Of a DNA stretch of 64,000 nt, positions 7,999 through 17,286 are shown piece by piece. The notes under the pieces were generated by a model that saw only the letters and a program-made list of their open reading frames with translations, had not been told where the DNA came from and made no database searches. Source of the DNA: Lumbricus rubellus (lineage: Eukaryota > Annelida > Clitellata > Crassiclitellata > Lumbricidae); contig OX243812.1 of assembly GCA_945859605.1 (NCBI GenBank), positions 51,518,842 through 51,582,841 of the forward strand, written 5' to 3'. The translations under genes were made by a program, and so were the position numbers. Numbering within the stretch: position 1 is the stretch's first letter; each line of letters starts with the position of its first letter.

Positions 7999-9288
7999 AT
8001 GCAATCATCTGATATTCTGAGATTTACCGAACAACCATTGAGCGATGAAAGCGTCGAACGCTACGAATGGTACGAGTATGAGCCGATATCGGGGGCGAAT
8101 CTAAACACCTCCGGCGAGATTAGAATAAACATCGAACTTCAAGATTTATTTTGTCATCCAGCAGAATCTTACCTGTTATTCGAGGGTAGATTGACGAAGG
8201 CGGACAACACCTTCTACGTTAATGCCGATGAAGCAACTCTTACGAATAATGGGCTCATGCATCTTTTCAGCCAAATTTCGTATTCCCTGTCGAATCAGGA
8301 AATTGAATCGTTATTTTACCCAGGTCAAGCAACGACGATGCTCGGATTACTCAAATACCCGAATGATTTTCAACTAGCTCAAGGTTTGAATCAGTTGTGG
8401 TACAAGGACAGCGGAGCGACGGCTGCTATCGCGAATAATCAAGGTTTCGCCGTGAGACAGTCGTATATAATTCAAAAACCAAATGCCAAAGGTACTTTTA
8501 GCTTTGTAGTTCCATTGAAGCATATTTTCGGATTTTGCGATGATTACGACAAGGTTGTTTTTGGTGTGAAACATACGCTAACTCTTGTTCGTAAAGCCGA
8601 TGATGACGCAATTTTTAGACTCGCCGCCGAGGGTGCAGGGAAAGTTAGGCTAGATAAAATCTCATGGTTTATGCCGCACGTTATTCCCGCGGATATGGAA
8701 AAAATGCAGTTGTACAAAACTATCGAATCGAAAGCGTCGTTGCCAGTTGCGTACAGAGCCCGTCAATGCGATACCACCTCCGTCGCACAGTCGACTAATT
8801 TTAGCTGGAGACTTAGCGTCAAGACATTACCTGAGAAGCCTAGGTACATCATCTTGGGTTTTCAAACCGACAAAAGCGGCGATCAAGAACACAATCCATC
8901 CGTTTTCAATCATTGCGATCTCAAAAACATGTTCGTGATGATGAACCAGGACGGATATCCAGTTGTCGACTATAATCTATCATTTCCGAATCAACAATTC
9001 TCGCGGGTGTACCGAGCAGCAGCCGCGTTCAGTGAAAAATACTATGGAATGGACGAACTAACGACGCAAAGCAATATCACGCCTTCGGATTTCAAAGATC
9101 TGTTTCCGATTATGGTGTTTGACGTGAGCAAGCAATCCGAGCGTCTGAAGTCATCGGTGGTCGATATCCAGATCAAAGGCACGTTTAATACGGCGCCGCC
9201 AGCTAATACGGAAGCGTACGCAATGGTGATTTCAGACAAGTTACTGAAGTTTCAATCGGATTGTCAGAAAATGAGTGTGGTATATTGA
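7999..9288 (+). CDS. Double jelly-roll major capsid protein, hexon-like (429 aa)
   Basis: This is the main capsid shell protein; in the family it forms trimeric capsomers like adenovirus hexon. The sequence is rich in beta strands with family-type blocks such as PLKHIFGFCDDYDKVVFG near residue 172 and a segment near residue 279 (PRYIILGFQTDKSGDQEHN) with the following DLKNMFVMMNQDGYPVVDYN. Length of 429 is normal for Polinton capsid proteins. It is the last gene of the plus-strand run, has an A-rich leader (TAATAGTAAAAATG) and contains no lesion, in contrast to most neighbours. Confidence 0.92.
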   Translation: MQSSDILRFTEQPLSDESVERYEWYEYEPISGANLNTSGEIRINIELQDLFCHPAESYLLFEGRLTKADNTFYVNADEATLTNNGLMHLFSQISYSLSNQEIESLFYPGQATTMLGLLKYPNDFQLAQGLNQLWYKDSGATAAIANNQGFAVRQSYIIQKPNAKGTFSFVVPLKHIFGFCDDYDKVVFGVKHTLTLVRKADDDAIFRLAAEGAGKVRLDKISWFMPHVIPADMEKMQLYKTIESKASLPVAYRARQCDTTSVAQSTNFSWRLSVKTLPEKPRYIILGFQTDKSGDQEHNPSVFNHCDLKNMFVMMNQDGYPVVDYNLSFPNQQFSRVYRAAAAFSEKYYGMDELTTQSNITPSDFKDLFPIMVFDVSKQSERLKSSVVDIQIKGTFNTAPPANTEAYAMVISDKLLKFQSDCQKMSVVY

Positions 9289-9342
9289 AGTTCATGATAG
9301 AATGGTCGATGACAGTTCTGAATAATGAGCCTTTGAGACTTA

Positions 9343-9380
9343 TTGATACCTATCGTGTGTTCTCGGACGATAGGTATCAA
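9343..9380. terminator. Perfect 13-bp hairpin between convergent genes
   Basis: TTGATACCTATCG (9343-9355) and its exact reverse complement (9368-9380) enclose a 12-nt loop. It lies 54 bp after the capsid stop and 17 bp before the end of the convergent fibre frame, so transcripts of both strands would fold it. A bidirectional transcript end or 3' stabiliser is inferred. Confidence 0.7.
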
Positions 9381-9397
9381 CGGATAAAAATACGAAC

Positions 9398-10274
9398 TTA
9401 GTACAAAAACTCGACCTGGAATCCACATCCAGCCACAATAAGAAGGGAGGTAACCTTTGGATTGTCGAATTCGGCGGAATATACCCTCATACCGACTTTT
9501 TCGCCGGCGACTAAAGACATGGCAGCGGTTGGTAATACGAGCGATACTCTGCTGTCGACTGTTTGTCCACCCGCCATGTATCCAATAAGTTCGTTATTAT
9601 GTAACTCGGATTTGAAATACGCAACCCTGACTATTTTTTTTTACCACATCATCACTCCGCACATTTCCGATCATGAAATTCGCGAATCCGCTAAGTCGAT
9701 ATACACCCGTACGAGGAATAGTTATTACCCCTTCAGCCGCCGTTTACGCCGAATCCGTATTTAAAGCGATGGTCGTTAATTGGTCGTGCTGTACATCATC
9801 GCCTGAGAATCCGCCAGTCAAGCTTGCGGGCGCCCCCGATGTTGCCGACTCTTTCACCGCACAAATAGCTGGTCCGGTTGTAGGTCTCCAATTCGAGGAT
9901 AATGCTGGTGCCGCTGTTATAGCTCCAGCCGTTCCTTCAAACCTATATGTAATACCGCTCGTCGTATTTCTCACTAGATTACCTGGGGATACCCTCATAC
10001 CCGAAACGTAATCTCTAGAAGCGATATCCGCTGTTTTATCGGCGACTAGGGCAGTAGCCTGAGCTAAACTAATAGCATCATCACCGTTACCCGCAAAAGG
10101 GTAATCAGTCGGCAGACCAACGAGATGATGGCCGCGCATATCTATATCTCCCGTAATGTTGTTGTCACCATCTAGCCTTAGAAAAGTACTATTTACTTGA
10201 CTAAAAGTAACACCGCCAGCAATTACTCTTTGCGTAGAGCCAGAATCGGTATGTCCAAATTTATCAACAGGCAT
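9398..10274 (-). pseudogene. Fibre-like protein 1 with C1q/TNF-like head, stop and frame change
   Basis: The N-terminal tail (MPVDKFGHTDSGSTQRV) is shared with the neighbouring gene at 10299. It is followed by a TGDIDMRGHHLVGLP motif of the kind found in phage tail-fibre shafts. The head reads as a C1q/TNF-type jelly roll (EGVITIPRTGVYRLSGFANF). The frame meets TAA at 9744-9746, inside the first head strands, then continues in the same frame until a run of nine T (9634-9642 on the plus strand), where it shifts; the last strands (GCGFQVEFLY) end at 9398. A fibre binding the host surface is inferred from the tail-shaft-head layout. Both lesions hit the head region. Confidence 0.75.
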
Positions 10275-10298
10275 TTTGAATATGATAATTTTTATTAA

Positions 10299-11048
10299 TT
10301 AGTGCCGTAAGAATACCGCCGAAAAGTCCCTACACAAAATGTTCGTAGCGATGGATGAAAAAGCGTGTATGCTGAGGTAATCGAACTCGTCTAGAAAAAC
10401 TATGTTACTACCGATTGAATGGTTTTGCGAACCTTTCGTGCTCCCTCCGCCCGCAATTTGCATGTACGGCGTCCCATTTTTATACAGGTGGACGGTGCCA
10501 TACGCGGTATTACTATTGTTACAAAATTCTATGTACACCGAAACGATATAGTACCCGGCTTTACTGGGGAAGAAAGAAGTCGTTCCGATACCCTGTTCAA
10601 TACCGTGTCTTGCGGTACCGCATCTTATTACGTCAAAGGTAACTGCAGTGTGAGTTCTAGCGATTATAGCCTGTTGAGTTGAACTGTAAGCGCTAACCGC
10701 GGGTCCTATCACCGCCGCCACTTTCGAAGTAAGTTGTTCATCGACGTATTTCTTATTCGTCAAATGATTATTGTCTGTCGGGGTGTCGTCGTGATTCCGC
10801 ATCAAATCTATTACTTGTCCCCGACTTACAGCCTCATCTATTCCCGCTTCCGGAGTATTCGCTGTATTCGTTGTATTCGTTGTAGGTAGACCTCTAATCG
10901 TATGACCACTCATATTTAGATCGCCGGTCGCTGGGTTTGCTCCATCTAGCCGTAGAAAAGTACTATTTACTTGACTTTCAGTAACTCCTCCAGCAATTAC
11001 TCTTTGCGTAGATCCAGAATCTGTATGTCCAAATTTATCGACAGGCAT
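10299..11048 (-). CDS. Fibre-like protein 2 with C1q/TNF-like head (249 aa)
   Basis: The first 23 residues are identical to fibre 1 and the next 30 closely similar, including TGDLNMSGHTIRGLP; a second tail-fibre-type motif (NNHLTNKKYVDEQL) follows near residue 95. Residues 120-249 form a C1q/TNF-like domain: AVTFDVIRCG, FFPSKAGYYIVSVYIEF, VHLYKNGTPYMQI and a final strand ending DFSAVFLRH. The head is unrelated at sequence level to that of fibre 1 beyond the fold. The gene is uninterrupted and lies 24 bp upstream of fibre 1 on the same strand. Trimer formation and receptor binding are inferred from C1q-type domains in general. Confidence 0.75.
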   Translation of the reverse strand: MPVDKFGHTDSGSTQRVIAGGVTESQVNSTFLRLDGANPATGDLNMSGHTIRGLPTTNTTNTANTPEAGIDEAVSRGQVIDLMRNHDDTPTDNNHLTNKKYVDEQLTSKVAAVIGPAVSAYSSTQQAIIARTHTAVTFDVIRCGTARHGIEQGIGTTSFFPSKAGYYIVSVYIEFCNNSNTAYGTVHLYKNGTPYMQIAGGGSTKGSQNHSIGSNIVFLDEFDYLSIHAFSSIATNILCRDFSAVFLRH

Positions 11049-11079
11049 TTTTTACAAGGCGAAATAATTATAATAATTT

Positions 11080-11513
11080 TTAATGCAGGCTGTTTATAAC
11101 TTCTTGAAAAGTCACTCCATCTTTGCATGTTTTTTTCAGGACGTGCAGGCATAAATGACCGCAAAACACTTCGCTGTCGGGCTGTACACGTTCGCTATTG
11201 TAGTACACAGGACTCTGTAAATACTTTACCAGTTCTGTAGGAGGGGGCAGGCCATAGCTGTCGAAATATATTTTATCCTTGCCGTTCTTCAAAAAAGCGA
11301 CCCAGTGCGAGCCGGTTCCATTAGAATCGTCTAGATTCAATATCCCACATTCAGTCCATCTAGGTTTCTTCGGCAGCTCGTCTCTGAGAAATACTCCCCG
11401 GAAATTAGGGATATTGAGCTTTTCGCGGCATCTAGTAGTTCAAAATTCGTCAACGGATGATTCGGGAGGACTACGCCTTCGACATTTATATTTTTCACAG
11501 TTGTATAGCTCAT
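11080..11513 (-). pseudogene. Adenain-like cysteine protease, one frame change
   Basis: The family matures capsid proteins in adenoviruses and Polintons. The C-terminal frame (11080-11340) shows the catalytic His (GSHWVAF), the acidic partner strand (KIYFDSYG) and the Cys box (VFCGHLCLHVL). The N-terminal part starts at ATG 11513 (INVEGVVLPNHPLTNFELLD) in another frame; the change lies at a four-T run (11420-11423, plus strand). All catalytic positions remain after the break. Total length near 144 residues is normal. It lies between the fibre genes and the zinc-ribbon gene on the minus strand. Confidence 0.88.
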
Positions 11514-11535
11514 TTTAATATTTCATCTAGATGTT

Positions 11536-11862
11536 TCACAAACTAATGAGCTTTTGAGCTTCTACGCAGGCGAGAAAATATTTATGTCTACAATTTTTGC
11601 ATTCATTCGCCTTTCCATCTTTTTGAAATCGATTGTTGACGTATTCCGATATGTTCTGATTTACCTTACACCGACTGCAAACTTTTGTATCTTTTGTCTC
11701 CCTAATTTCCTGTCTTGCGTATTTGTGTGCAAGCTCTTTTACTTTGGTATTTTTACAAAGTTTGCAGCTCGGATAACTTCTGTTCTTTTTCGTATTATCT
11801 TTGTGAAATTCGTTCAAGCTTTTTTCCATTTTGCATTTGGTACACACTTTTACCGCATCCAT
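11536..11862 (-). CDS. Double zinc-ribbon protein (108 aa)
   Basis: Two copies of a CxxC-(about 20-26)-CxxC unit are visible: CTKC with CKLC, and CSRC with CKNC. Each resembles the ribbons that often accompany HNH-type nucleases, but no HNH residues are present. The protein is basic and likely binds DNA or RNA. It lies between the protease and PolB with a TATAAAATGG start context. Function is otherwise unknown; it could regulate transcription. Uninterrupted. Confidence 0.65.
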   Translation of the reverse strand: MDAVKVCTKCKMEKSLNEFHKDNTKKNRSYPSCKLCKNTKVKELAHKYARQEIRETKDTKVCSRCKVNQNISEYVNNRFQKDGKANECKNCRHKYFLACVEAQKLISL

Positions 11863-11878
11863 TTTATATTAGTGTAAA

Positions 11879-14800
11879 TTATTCTTTATTTTGTTTAGTT
11901 TTCAGCGTGTAGTGTCCATAGGCTAGGGTATGGATTCCGTCGTCCATTATTACTCTTTTGTCGTCGTCGGCAGACAGAGCTATTTTATTTACTTCTTTGG
12001 TGTAAATTTCATGGCGATAGGATCGAATGACGTTCATCGCTCTCGACTGTTGTCTTTTCGTAAACACGCAGTCTTTATAATCTGCGTGAGTGATTGATTT
12101 CTTGACGACGTTCTTTTTCACGCCTTTACATTTCTTGTAGTCTTCACCCGCCATCTTGTAAGAGTACAACTTGGATCGCAGTCCGACAAATTCTTCGATT
12201 TGTTTTCCCGCAGCTTCGTCTTTGAACATACCAACCACTTTTTTATTAACGCCAGATTCTATACCTGACGGGTGATCTCTCGGATAGTCTGAAGTATCGA
12301 ACATACTTTGGACGTCGGGGGAAATATCTTTGTAGAAGTCTTCCGTTTTAATTTCATACGCCAAAGAATCGGTATCGGTGAATAATAGCTTGGCCCTATC
12401 TCCGTACTTGGCCTTGATGTAATTATAATGAAAATCATACATGAGCGTCTTACTGATGTCTAATATACACATCCCTAGATGTATCGGCTTGTTGTAAAAC
12501 AACTTGGTCTTTTTCATGTGAACGGCGATGAGGTTTTCATCGAAAATCGTTCGTCTGTCGTAAGTAGTTTTCGCGACTAGCTTGATAGCTTCCTTCTCAT
12601 CACTCACCAATCGTATGTCAACTCGATTCTCGATAGCTTCCATTGTTTTACCGAAAACGCTATTATTCATCAGCTTGAAAAAGTCTTTCTCAAAATCGTT
12701 CGTAGCTTTCATTCTCAGGCTGGTATTCAGATCGATATACTTTTTCAGCCAGGCACTTTCTTCGAATTTTATTCCTCGATGTATTTTTACGATTTTCAAT
12801 CCGAGACTTTTGTACAATTTTAAATTTCCGTATTGAACGACGTACTTCTTTTTATCGTTCAAATTTGGAATTAGTTTTGCGACATCCGATCCCGCAGGTT
12901 TTACACTCTCCGGAGCTAGAGGATAATCATTATGCAGGTCGTGCAATTCCTTCGGATATTCTAAGTCGACTTCTAACACACATCCCACTCCATCTCGTTC
13001 GGTAACGCTTCTCCAATCATTCAATTCGTCATCGCTCATCCATTGAAACCCGCGAGTCGGTAGCGGCTTGCTCATCGCCCACCCGTACAAGTTGTTCGCG
13101 TCCAAGTATGGAATGAATACTGAATGCTGGGTGGGATTGAAAGCTTCTCCCATGTACTCGTTGTTCGCTTTCGCGTATCGGTGCGAAATCGTGCTGACAC
13201 CTCCTCTTATTCCCTGCTTGATCATCAGCAACATATCGTAGTCACTCAGCAACTCCAACTCTACGCCAGTCGATTTTAACGCCGCGTCCCAGGCAAGTCC
13301 AGGCGAAGTATAATACCACGCGGGATCTAGGTTGTAGTGGTTCATACAGACGTCTCTAAAGTTTTCGAATACATCCGCTAATAATAGAACATCCGATAAA
13401 TTGTACAAGTCGTGATATTGTCGTAATGTTTTGCATTCAAATTTGTCCCATACCGTTTTCGCATGCTCGTAATCTTTTTCACTAATACCCGAATCGTTTA
13501 GTTTTGAATAGAAGCTATGCTTCGGCGGCAATTCGGTTTCGTTTAATCTTTCAACACCATCGACGTAATCATACGGGTAAACGCCTTTTCTGAGTAAAAG
13601 ATCCAACTTCTCACCTTCAAAAAATTTCCCTAAAATCTTGCACTGATCTTTCTGAAGATTTTTCGATAACGCGTCGAGACTCGAGGGCATGAATCTAAAA
13701 CTATCAATGAAACGTAATTCGCGCTTGACTTCTTGCTCTTTCCCATCTTTGTCTACAAATTTATCGACGACGACCTCTCTGCTGAATGAGATATACTTTT
13801 CTTCGTTGCAGGGAATGCATTTGATTTTCTCGCCGTGTTCACCTCGTAATTTCTTGATAAATAAATGGCTGTCATAACCGGTCAAATTGTGAAATACGAC
13901 ACGGAAGAACTTGGGGACTTTGTATTTCAGATTACATACGTTATGAGCGGCACCTCTAAATTTTCCGGTCAAATGACAGTGATCTCGTACTCGATCTTCA
14001 CGCAACTCTCCTCCACAGATATGGCAGTTGACAGCTTCATCATAACATTTCTGTTCAGTTTTGCCGAATATCATCTTCTTGGGGAATTTGAACTCGTTGT
14101 ATATTCGTTTTACATTTTCTTCGATAGAGTCTATGAATAACTGAGCAACATCATCATCTTCGTTTTCAGCTGTAAACCTCACCGGCTCTTGGGAATAAAC
14201 TTCGTCGTCGGAGCATTTCAAATGATAACAAAACGAGCTGGGCGTATGTTTTTGATACTTGTTGGTGTAAGACGTGCTAGGAACGGGTTGACATGTACCG
14301 ATAGGTTTGATGAACGATTCAAAATCGGCAAAGTACACAAACGGTACACGCATCTTTCTATAATAATGTGTAAAACTTAGCATAGTCCCAGGTTTGGGTA
14401 GTTCTATTCGTTGGGCGTCCTGCTGCGAACAGTACTCAGTATGTTTGTGAAGCGATTCTACTTTTCTATAACCGATTAAACATCTTCTGCAATAGTGCAT
14501 TGAATGATGGGATTTTTCTGTTCGTAGTGCCAGCAATCTGTTAAAATTCTTGATCCAGCAATAATGCTTCTTTTCTTCATCAGAAATGAGTAATAGATCT
14601 ACGCACCTATCATTCTCATGCTTTGATATATATAGTGGGAATAGATTCACATCTTTCTCGTAACCAAAAACATTAACACTAATATTATTATTTCTCTCAA
14701 ACTTACCTATCACATTAGCATCCGCTGCTACTGGGAATTCGATACCAGACCAATTGAGTTCCTCAGACTGTCTAATTAATTCTTTCGTAATTCTTTCTGT

Positions 14801-15358
14801 ATTTTTATCGACTGGGTTTAGGGCTCTCGTTACACTCCACTTGAAGCATTCATCGTCTTCGTTCTTCATATTAATAATAGCCTTTTTATTCGCTAAATAA
14901 TCTGGAAGTGGAATATAAGAACTTCCTTTCAATGGTTTATATACCACTGTATCGATATCCAACTTCAAAACGGTTTTGAATCTCCAATTACTCCCCCGCA
15001 TCTGAAAACTTGCCATGCTCTCCTTAATTTTATCCGCTGCGTTGGTATATATTTCCCTCACATCGGTTGCTTCTAAAATAATATCACTCTTTGATTTGAA
15101 ATTAGGCTCAGCCGTTACTACTTCGCCGGTTTTCATATCTACTTTCTCCATTACGCACATGAGATCGAGTTGAACTTTTACCCCCCGATTTTTCCCTAGC
15201 AGCCTAACTACCTGCGGTCTTACAGCCTTGAGAAAAGTTGCAACATCGATCCTGCTGTCGCCATCGATCGTGTATCTTTTTGTAAACCCTTTGATAGCCG
15301 TCGCAGTCTCTCGAAGTTTGAACCTATGAATGGGCGGTTTTATTTGAGGGGTAACTGA
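11879..15358 (-). CDS. Protein-primed family B DNA polymerase (PolB) body
   Basis: This enzyme replicates the linear element from terminal-protein-primed ends. Counted from the Met at 15160: a Cys/His cluster at 224-244 (HYCRRC...HKHTEYC), exonuclease motif I at 278-282 (ADFES), an endonuclease VII-like zinc block at 379-412 (CHICGGEL...RDHCHLTGKFRG), motif II at 424-430 (HNLTGYD), motif III near 586-597 (YNLSDVLLLADV), polymerase A at 687-693 (DANNLYG), B at 832-837 (NNSVFG) and C at 927-932 (FTDTDS). All catalytic residues are present. The frame is open upstream of that Met to 15358 and continues with family-like sequence, so the protein really starts in the SAP segment at 15687 or 15732, a different frame. 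The change lies at a G4 run at 15348-15351. Confidence 0.95.
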   Translation of the reverse strand, partial: SVTPQIKPPIHRFKLRETATAIKGFTKRYTIDGDSRIDVATFLKAVRPQVVRLLGKNRGVKVQLDLMCVMEKVDMKTGEVVTAEPNFKSKSDIILEATDVREIYTNAADKIKESMASFQMRGSNWRFKTVLKLDIDTVVYKPLKGSSYIPLPDYLANKKAIINMKNEDDECFKWSVTRALNPVDKNTERITKELIRQSEELNWSGIEFPVAADANVIGKFERNNNISVNVFGYEKDVNLFPLYISKHENDRCVDLLLISDEEKKHYCWIKNFNRLLALRTEKSHHSMHYCRRCLIGYRKVESLHKHTEYCSQQDAQRIELPKPGTMLSFTHYYRKMRVPFVYFADFESFIKPIGTCQPVPSTSYTNKYQKHTPSSFCYHLKCSDDEVYSQEPVRFTAENEDDDVAQLFIDSIEENVKRIYNEFKFPKKMIFGKTEQKCYDEAVNCHICGGELREDRVRDHCHLTGKFRGAAHNVCNLKYKVPKFFRVVFHNLTGYDSHLFIKKLRGEHGEKIKCIPCNEEKYISFSREVVVDKFVDKDGKEQEVKRELRFIDSFRFMPSSLDALSKNLQKDQCKILGKFFEGEKLDLLLRKGVYPYDYVDGVERLNETELPPKHSFYSKLNDSGISEKDYEHAKTVWDKFECKTLRQYHDLYNLSDVLLLADVFENFRDVCMNHYNLDPAWYYTSPGLAWDAALKSTGVELELLSDYDMLLMIKQGIRGGVSTISHRYAKANNEYMGEAFNPTQHSVFIPYLDANNLYGWAMSKPLPTRGFQWMSDDELNDWRSVTERDGVGCVLEVDLEYPKELHDLHNDYPLAPESVKPAGSDVAKLIPNLNDKKKYVVQYGNLKLYKSLGLKIVKIHRGIKFEESAWLKKYIDLNTSLRMKATNDFEKDFFKLMNNSVFGKTMEAIENRVDIRLVSDEKEAIKLVAKTTYDRRTIFDENLIAVHMKKTKLFYNKPIHLGMCILDISKTLMYDFHYNYIKAKYGDRAKLLFTDTDSLAYEIKTEDFYKDISPDVQSMFDTSDYPRDHPSGIESGVNKKVVGMFKDEAAGKQIEEFVGLRSKLYSYKMAGEDYKKCKGVKKNVVKKSITHADYKDCVFTKRQQSRAMNVIRSYRHEIYTKEVNKIALSADDDKRVIMDDGIHTLAYGHYTLKTKQNKE

Positions 15359-15732
15359 CTAATCTCACTAGTCAGCCAATCCGAAAAAACTATTTTATTT
15401 TTCCCCGTATTCAAAAATTTCCAAGTAGTAGACAAGAATGCCGTAAGTTCCGCTTTTGCTAATCTTGAGTATCCTCGCACGCCTCTCTTTTTTGCGATTT
15501 CTCGCAATTCTCGTACAGTGGCGGGAGTATGCGCAGATGCTTTGTTGACCTGGGCCCGAGCGCCTAGTCGATCTCTCCGCGATATGAGCGCTATGAGTTC
15601 CGCTTTTCGCAAACTCGAGTATCCTCTTTGTCCTCTCTGTTTAGGAATTTGCCGTAATTCTTTCAGATTATACGCTGAGTAGTCCATTTTATATTGGGAT
15701 CTCTTGTCTTTAGGCCGAGCTGTATATTCCAT
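15340..15732 (-). pseudogene. SAP-repeat N-terminus of PolB, separated by a frame change
   Basis: Two SAP-like helix-extended-helix units, YNLKELRQIPKQRGQRGYSS and TVRELREIAKKRGVRGYSRL, are followed by a linker (NKIVFSDWLTSEIS). SAP units bind DNA. The two copies are near-identical in pattern, a recent-looking internal duplication. The frame runs to a stop at 15340 and overlaps the start of the PolB open frame by 16 bp; related elements carry SAP-like repeats at the start of PolB, so this is read as its N-terminus. The second Met at 15687 has the better context (AATATAAAATGG) and is the likely start. Confidence 0.75.
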
Positions 15733-15958
15733 TTTCAGTTATTTTATATACACGAGAGAAAAAATTTGCGGCAGACGTCTAATTAAAAAAAATAAGGCTA
15801 GCATTGGCCGATTATGAAAAAGTAAGCACAGTATTGGTTAAACTGCGCGGGCACTCATTTTTTTTAGGCTGGTATTGGTCAAATGGACGAAAGTGAAGGC
15901 TGTATAGGTCAAATGGGCGAAAGTGAAGGCCGTATTGGTCAAATGAGTCAGATGCCCA
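15733..15958. repeat. Right terminal region with degenerate TATTGGTCAAATG repeats
   Basis: After the PolB leader (TATATAAAATAAC on the minus strand) come at least five variants of a GTATTGGTCAAATG core (for example CAGTATTGGTTAAA near 15831, GGTATTGGTCAAATGGACGA near 15871 and two further copies to 15945). The last three are spaced about 31-33 bp with GGGCGAAAGTGAAGG between. Sequence becomes (CTGT)n microsatellite right after. Subterminal repeats are common in Polinton ends. No inverted copy is seen at the left side. Confidence 0.65.
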
Positions 15959-15976
15959 CTTTTGTATCTACTTCTC

Positions 15977-16113
<137 letters not shown>

Positions 16114-16271
16114 GACTGATTGTCTTTATCTCTTGTCTAGTTGTCTGTTCTTCTTGATTTCTCTCTCTCTTGCATCTCACCATTTCTCTTGCTAACCTAA
16201 ATAACCTAATGTCTGTTTTCTGACAGTGGCTCTCACGGCATCCTGGCCACGTGACTCTTCTTTTCCTCTCC

Positions 16272-16545
16272 TCATGTATGTACGTATGTACGTACGCATG
16301 TATGTATATATGTATGTATGTACGTATGTATGTATGTACGACGTTGTACGTATGTATGTATGTATGTATGTATGTACGTACGTATGTATGTACGTATGTA
16401 TGTACGTACGTATATATGTATGTACGTATGTATGTACGAATGTATGTATGTACAATGTATGTACGTATGTATGTATATATGTATGTTTGCATGCACGTAC
16501 GTACGTATGTACATGTACGTATGTACGTACGTACGTATGTACGGA
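16272..16545. repeat. (TATG/TACG)n microsatellite
   Basis: About 270 bp of mixed ATGT and ACGT tetranucleotides, the ACGT form being the CpG version of the same unit. It gives long frames on both strands by repetition only. Confidence 0.95.
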
Positions 16546-17286
16546 CAGACAGGCAAACAGACACGCTCGCACGCGCGCATGTTCCTATCTAGCGTTTCTC
16601 GCAGCAAGAACCTTTCAAAAGCGCTTTCAATGCGTGCAACCCCAAGAGAAAAAGCACGTTTTAAGAAGAGAGAAAGATCACGAAAATGACCAAAGAGAGG
16701 ATGACGAGCGAACAGATGGGCAGGAGGAAAGTCCATTCCATAGGGATGGACCTTTATGATTGCGAATGATCTGAATTGAGCCATAGCGGTCCTGACACGG
16801 GGGAAAAGTGGTCAAGCCGATCAGAGGACGCAGCGAATTGATAGAAATGGGGCGATATTTGTACGTACGTGCATAGGCCTACGTACGTATTCGTGTATGT
16901 ATATGTTGGCACCAATCCTACGGACTCGATAGACCTTTTCAAAAATGTTTGATCGCGAAACGTCGATAAAAACGTCTTTAACCATCCAGCAACAAGAAGC
17001 AACCGTGAAGTCCAAAGCACTAACCTCAGAAGCATGGGCGCCTGCACATATTGGGGCTAGAATTATTTTCACTTGCCCCATGCCCCCCCTGGAAAATTGA
17101 CAGAAGCTTTTTAACTACTACTTTTGGCTTTCTACGAGTTTTCCGCAAAATCACAAACGATACTAATGATACACAGATTGAAACTGAAAAATTTAACTTT
17201 AAACGGGAATAAAAAATTTTATTAGGTCCACAGCGTATACATAATATTATCCATTATCCAAGTAGTTGTCTATAATAAGCCTAAAT
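16546..17286. other. Unassigned host sequence
   Basis: No gene recognised. A 40-residue basic stretch at 16588-16690 (SRSKNLSKALSMRATPREKA) follows a TATCTAG that could be a splice acceptor, but no donor or family similarity supports an exon. Confidence 0.4.

Larger units (their letters stand above)
128..15958. mobile_element. Polinton/Maverick (adintovirus-like) provirus, decayed
   Basis: The block combines a retrovirus-type integrase, protein-primed PolB, A32-like packaging ATPase, adenain-like protease, penton and double jelly-roll major capsid protein. This set defines Polintons and the related adintoviruses. Coding density is very high and genes lie in divergent and convergent groups: minus 519-3037, plus 3067-9288, minus 9398-15732. 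Length (about 15.5 kb) is in the usual Polinton range. The right end is marked by subterminal repeats ending next to a (CTGT)n microsatellite. The left end and a 6-bp target duplication could not be identified, so both coordinates are approximate. At least eleven lesions disable genes, so it looks like an inactive genomic copy. Confidence 0.93.
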
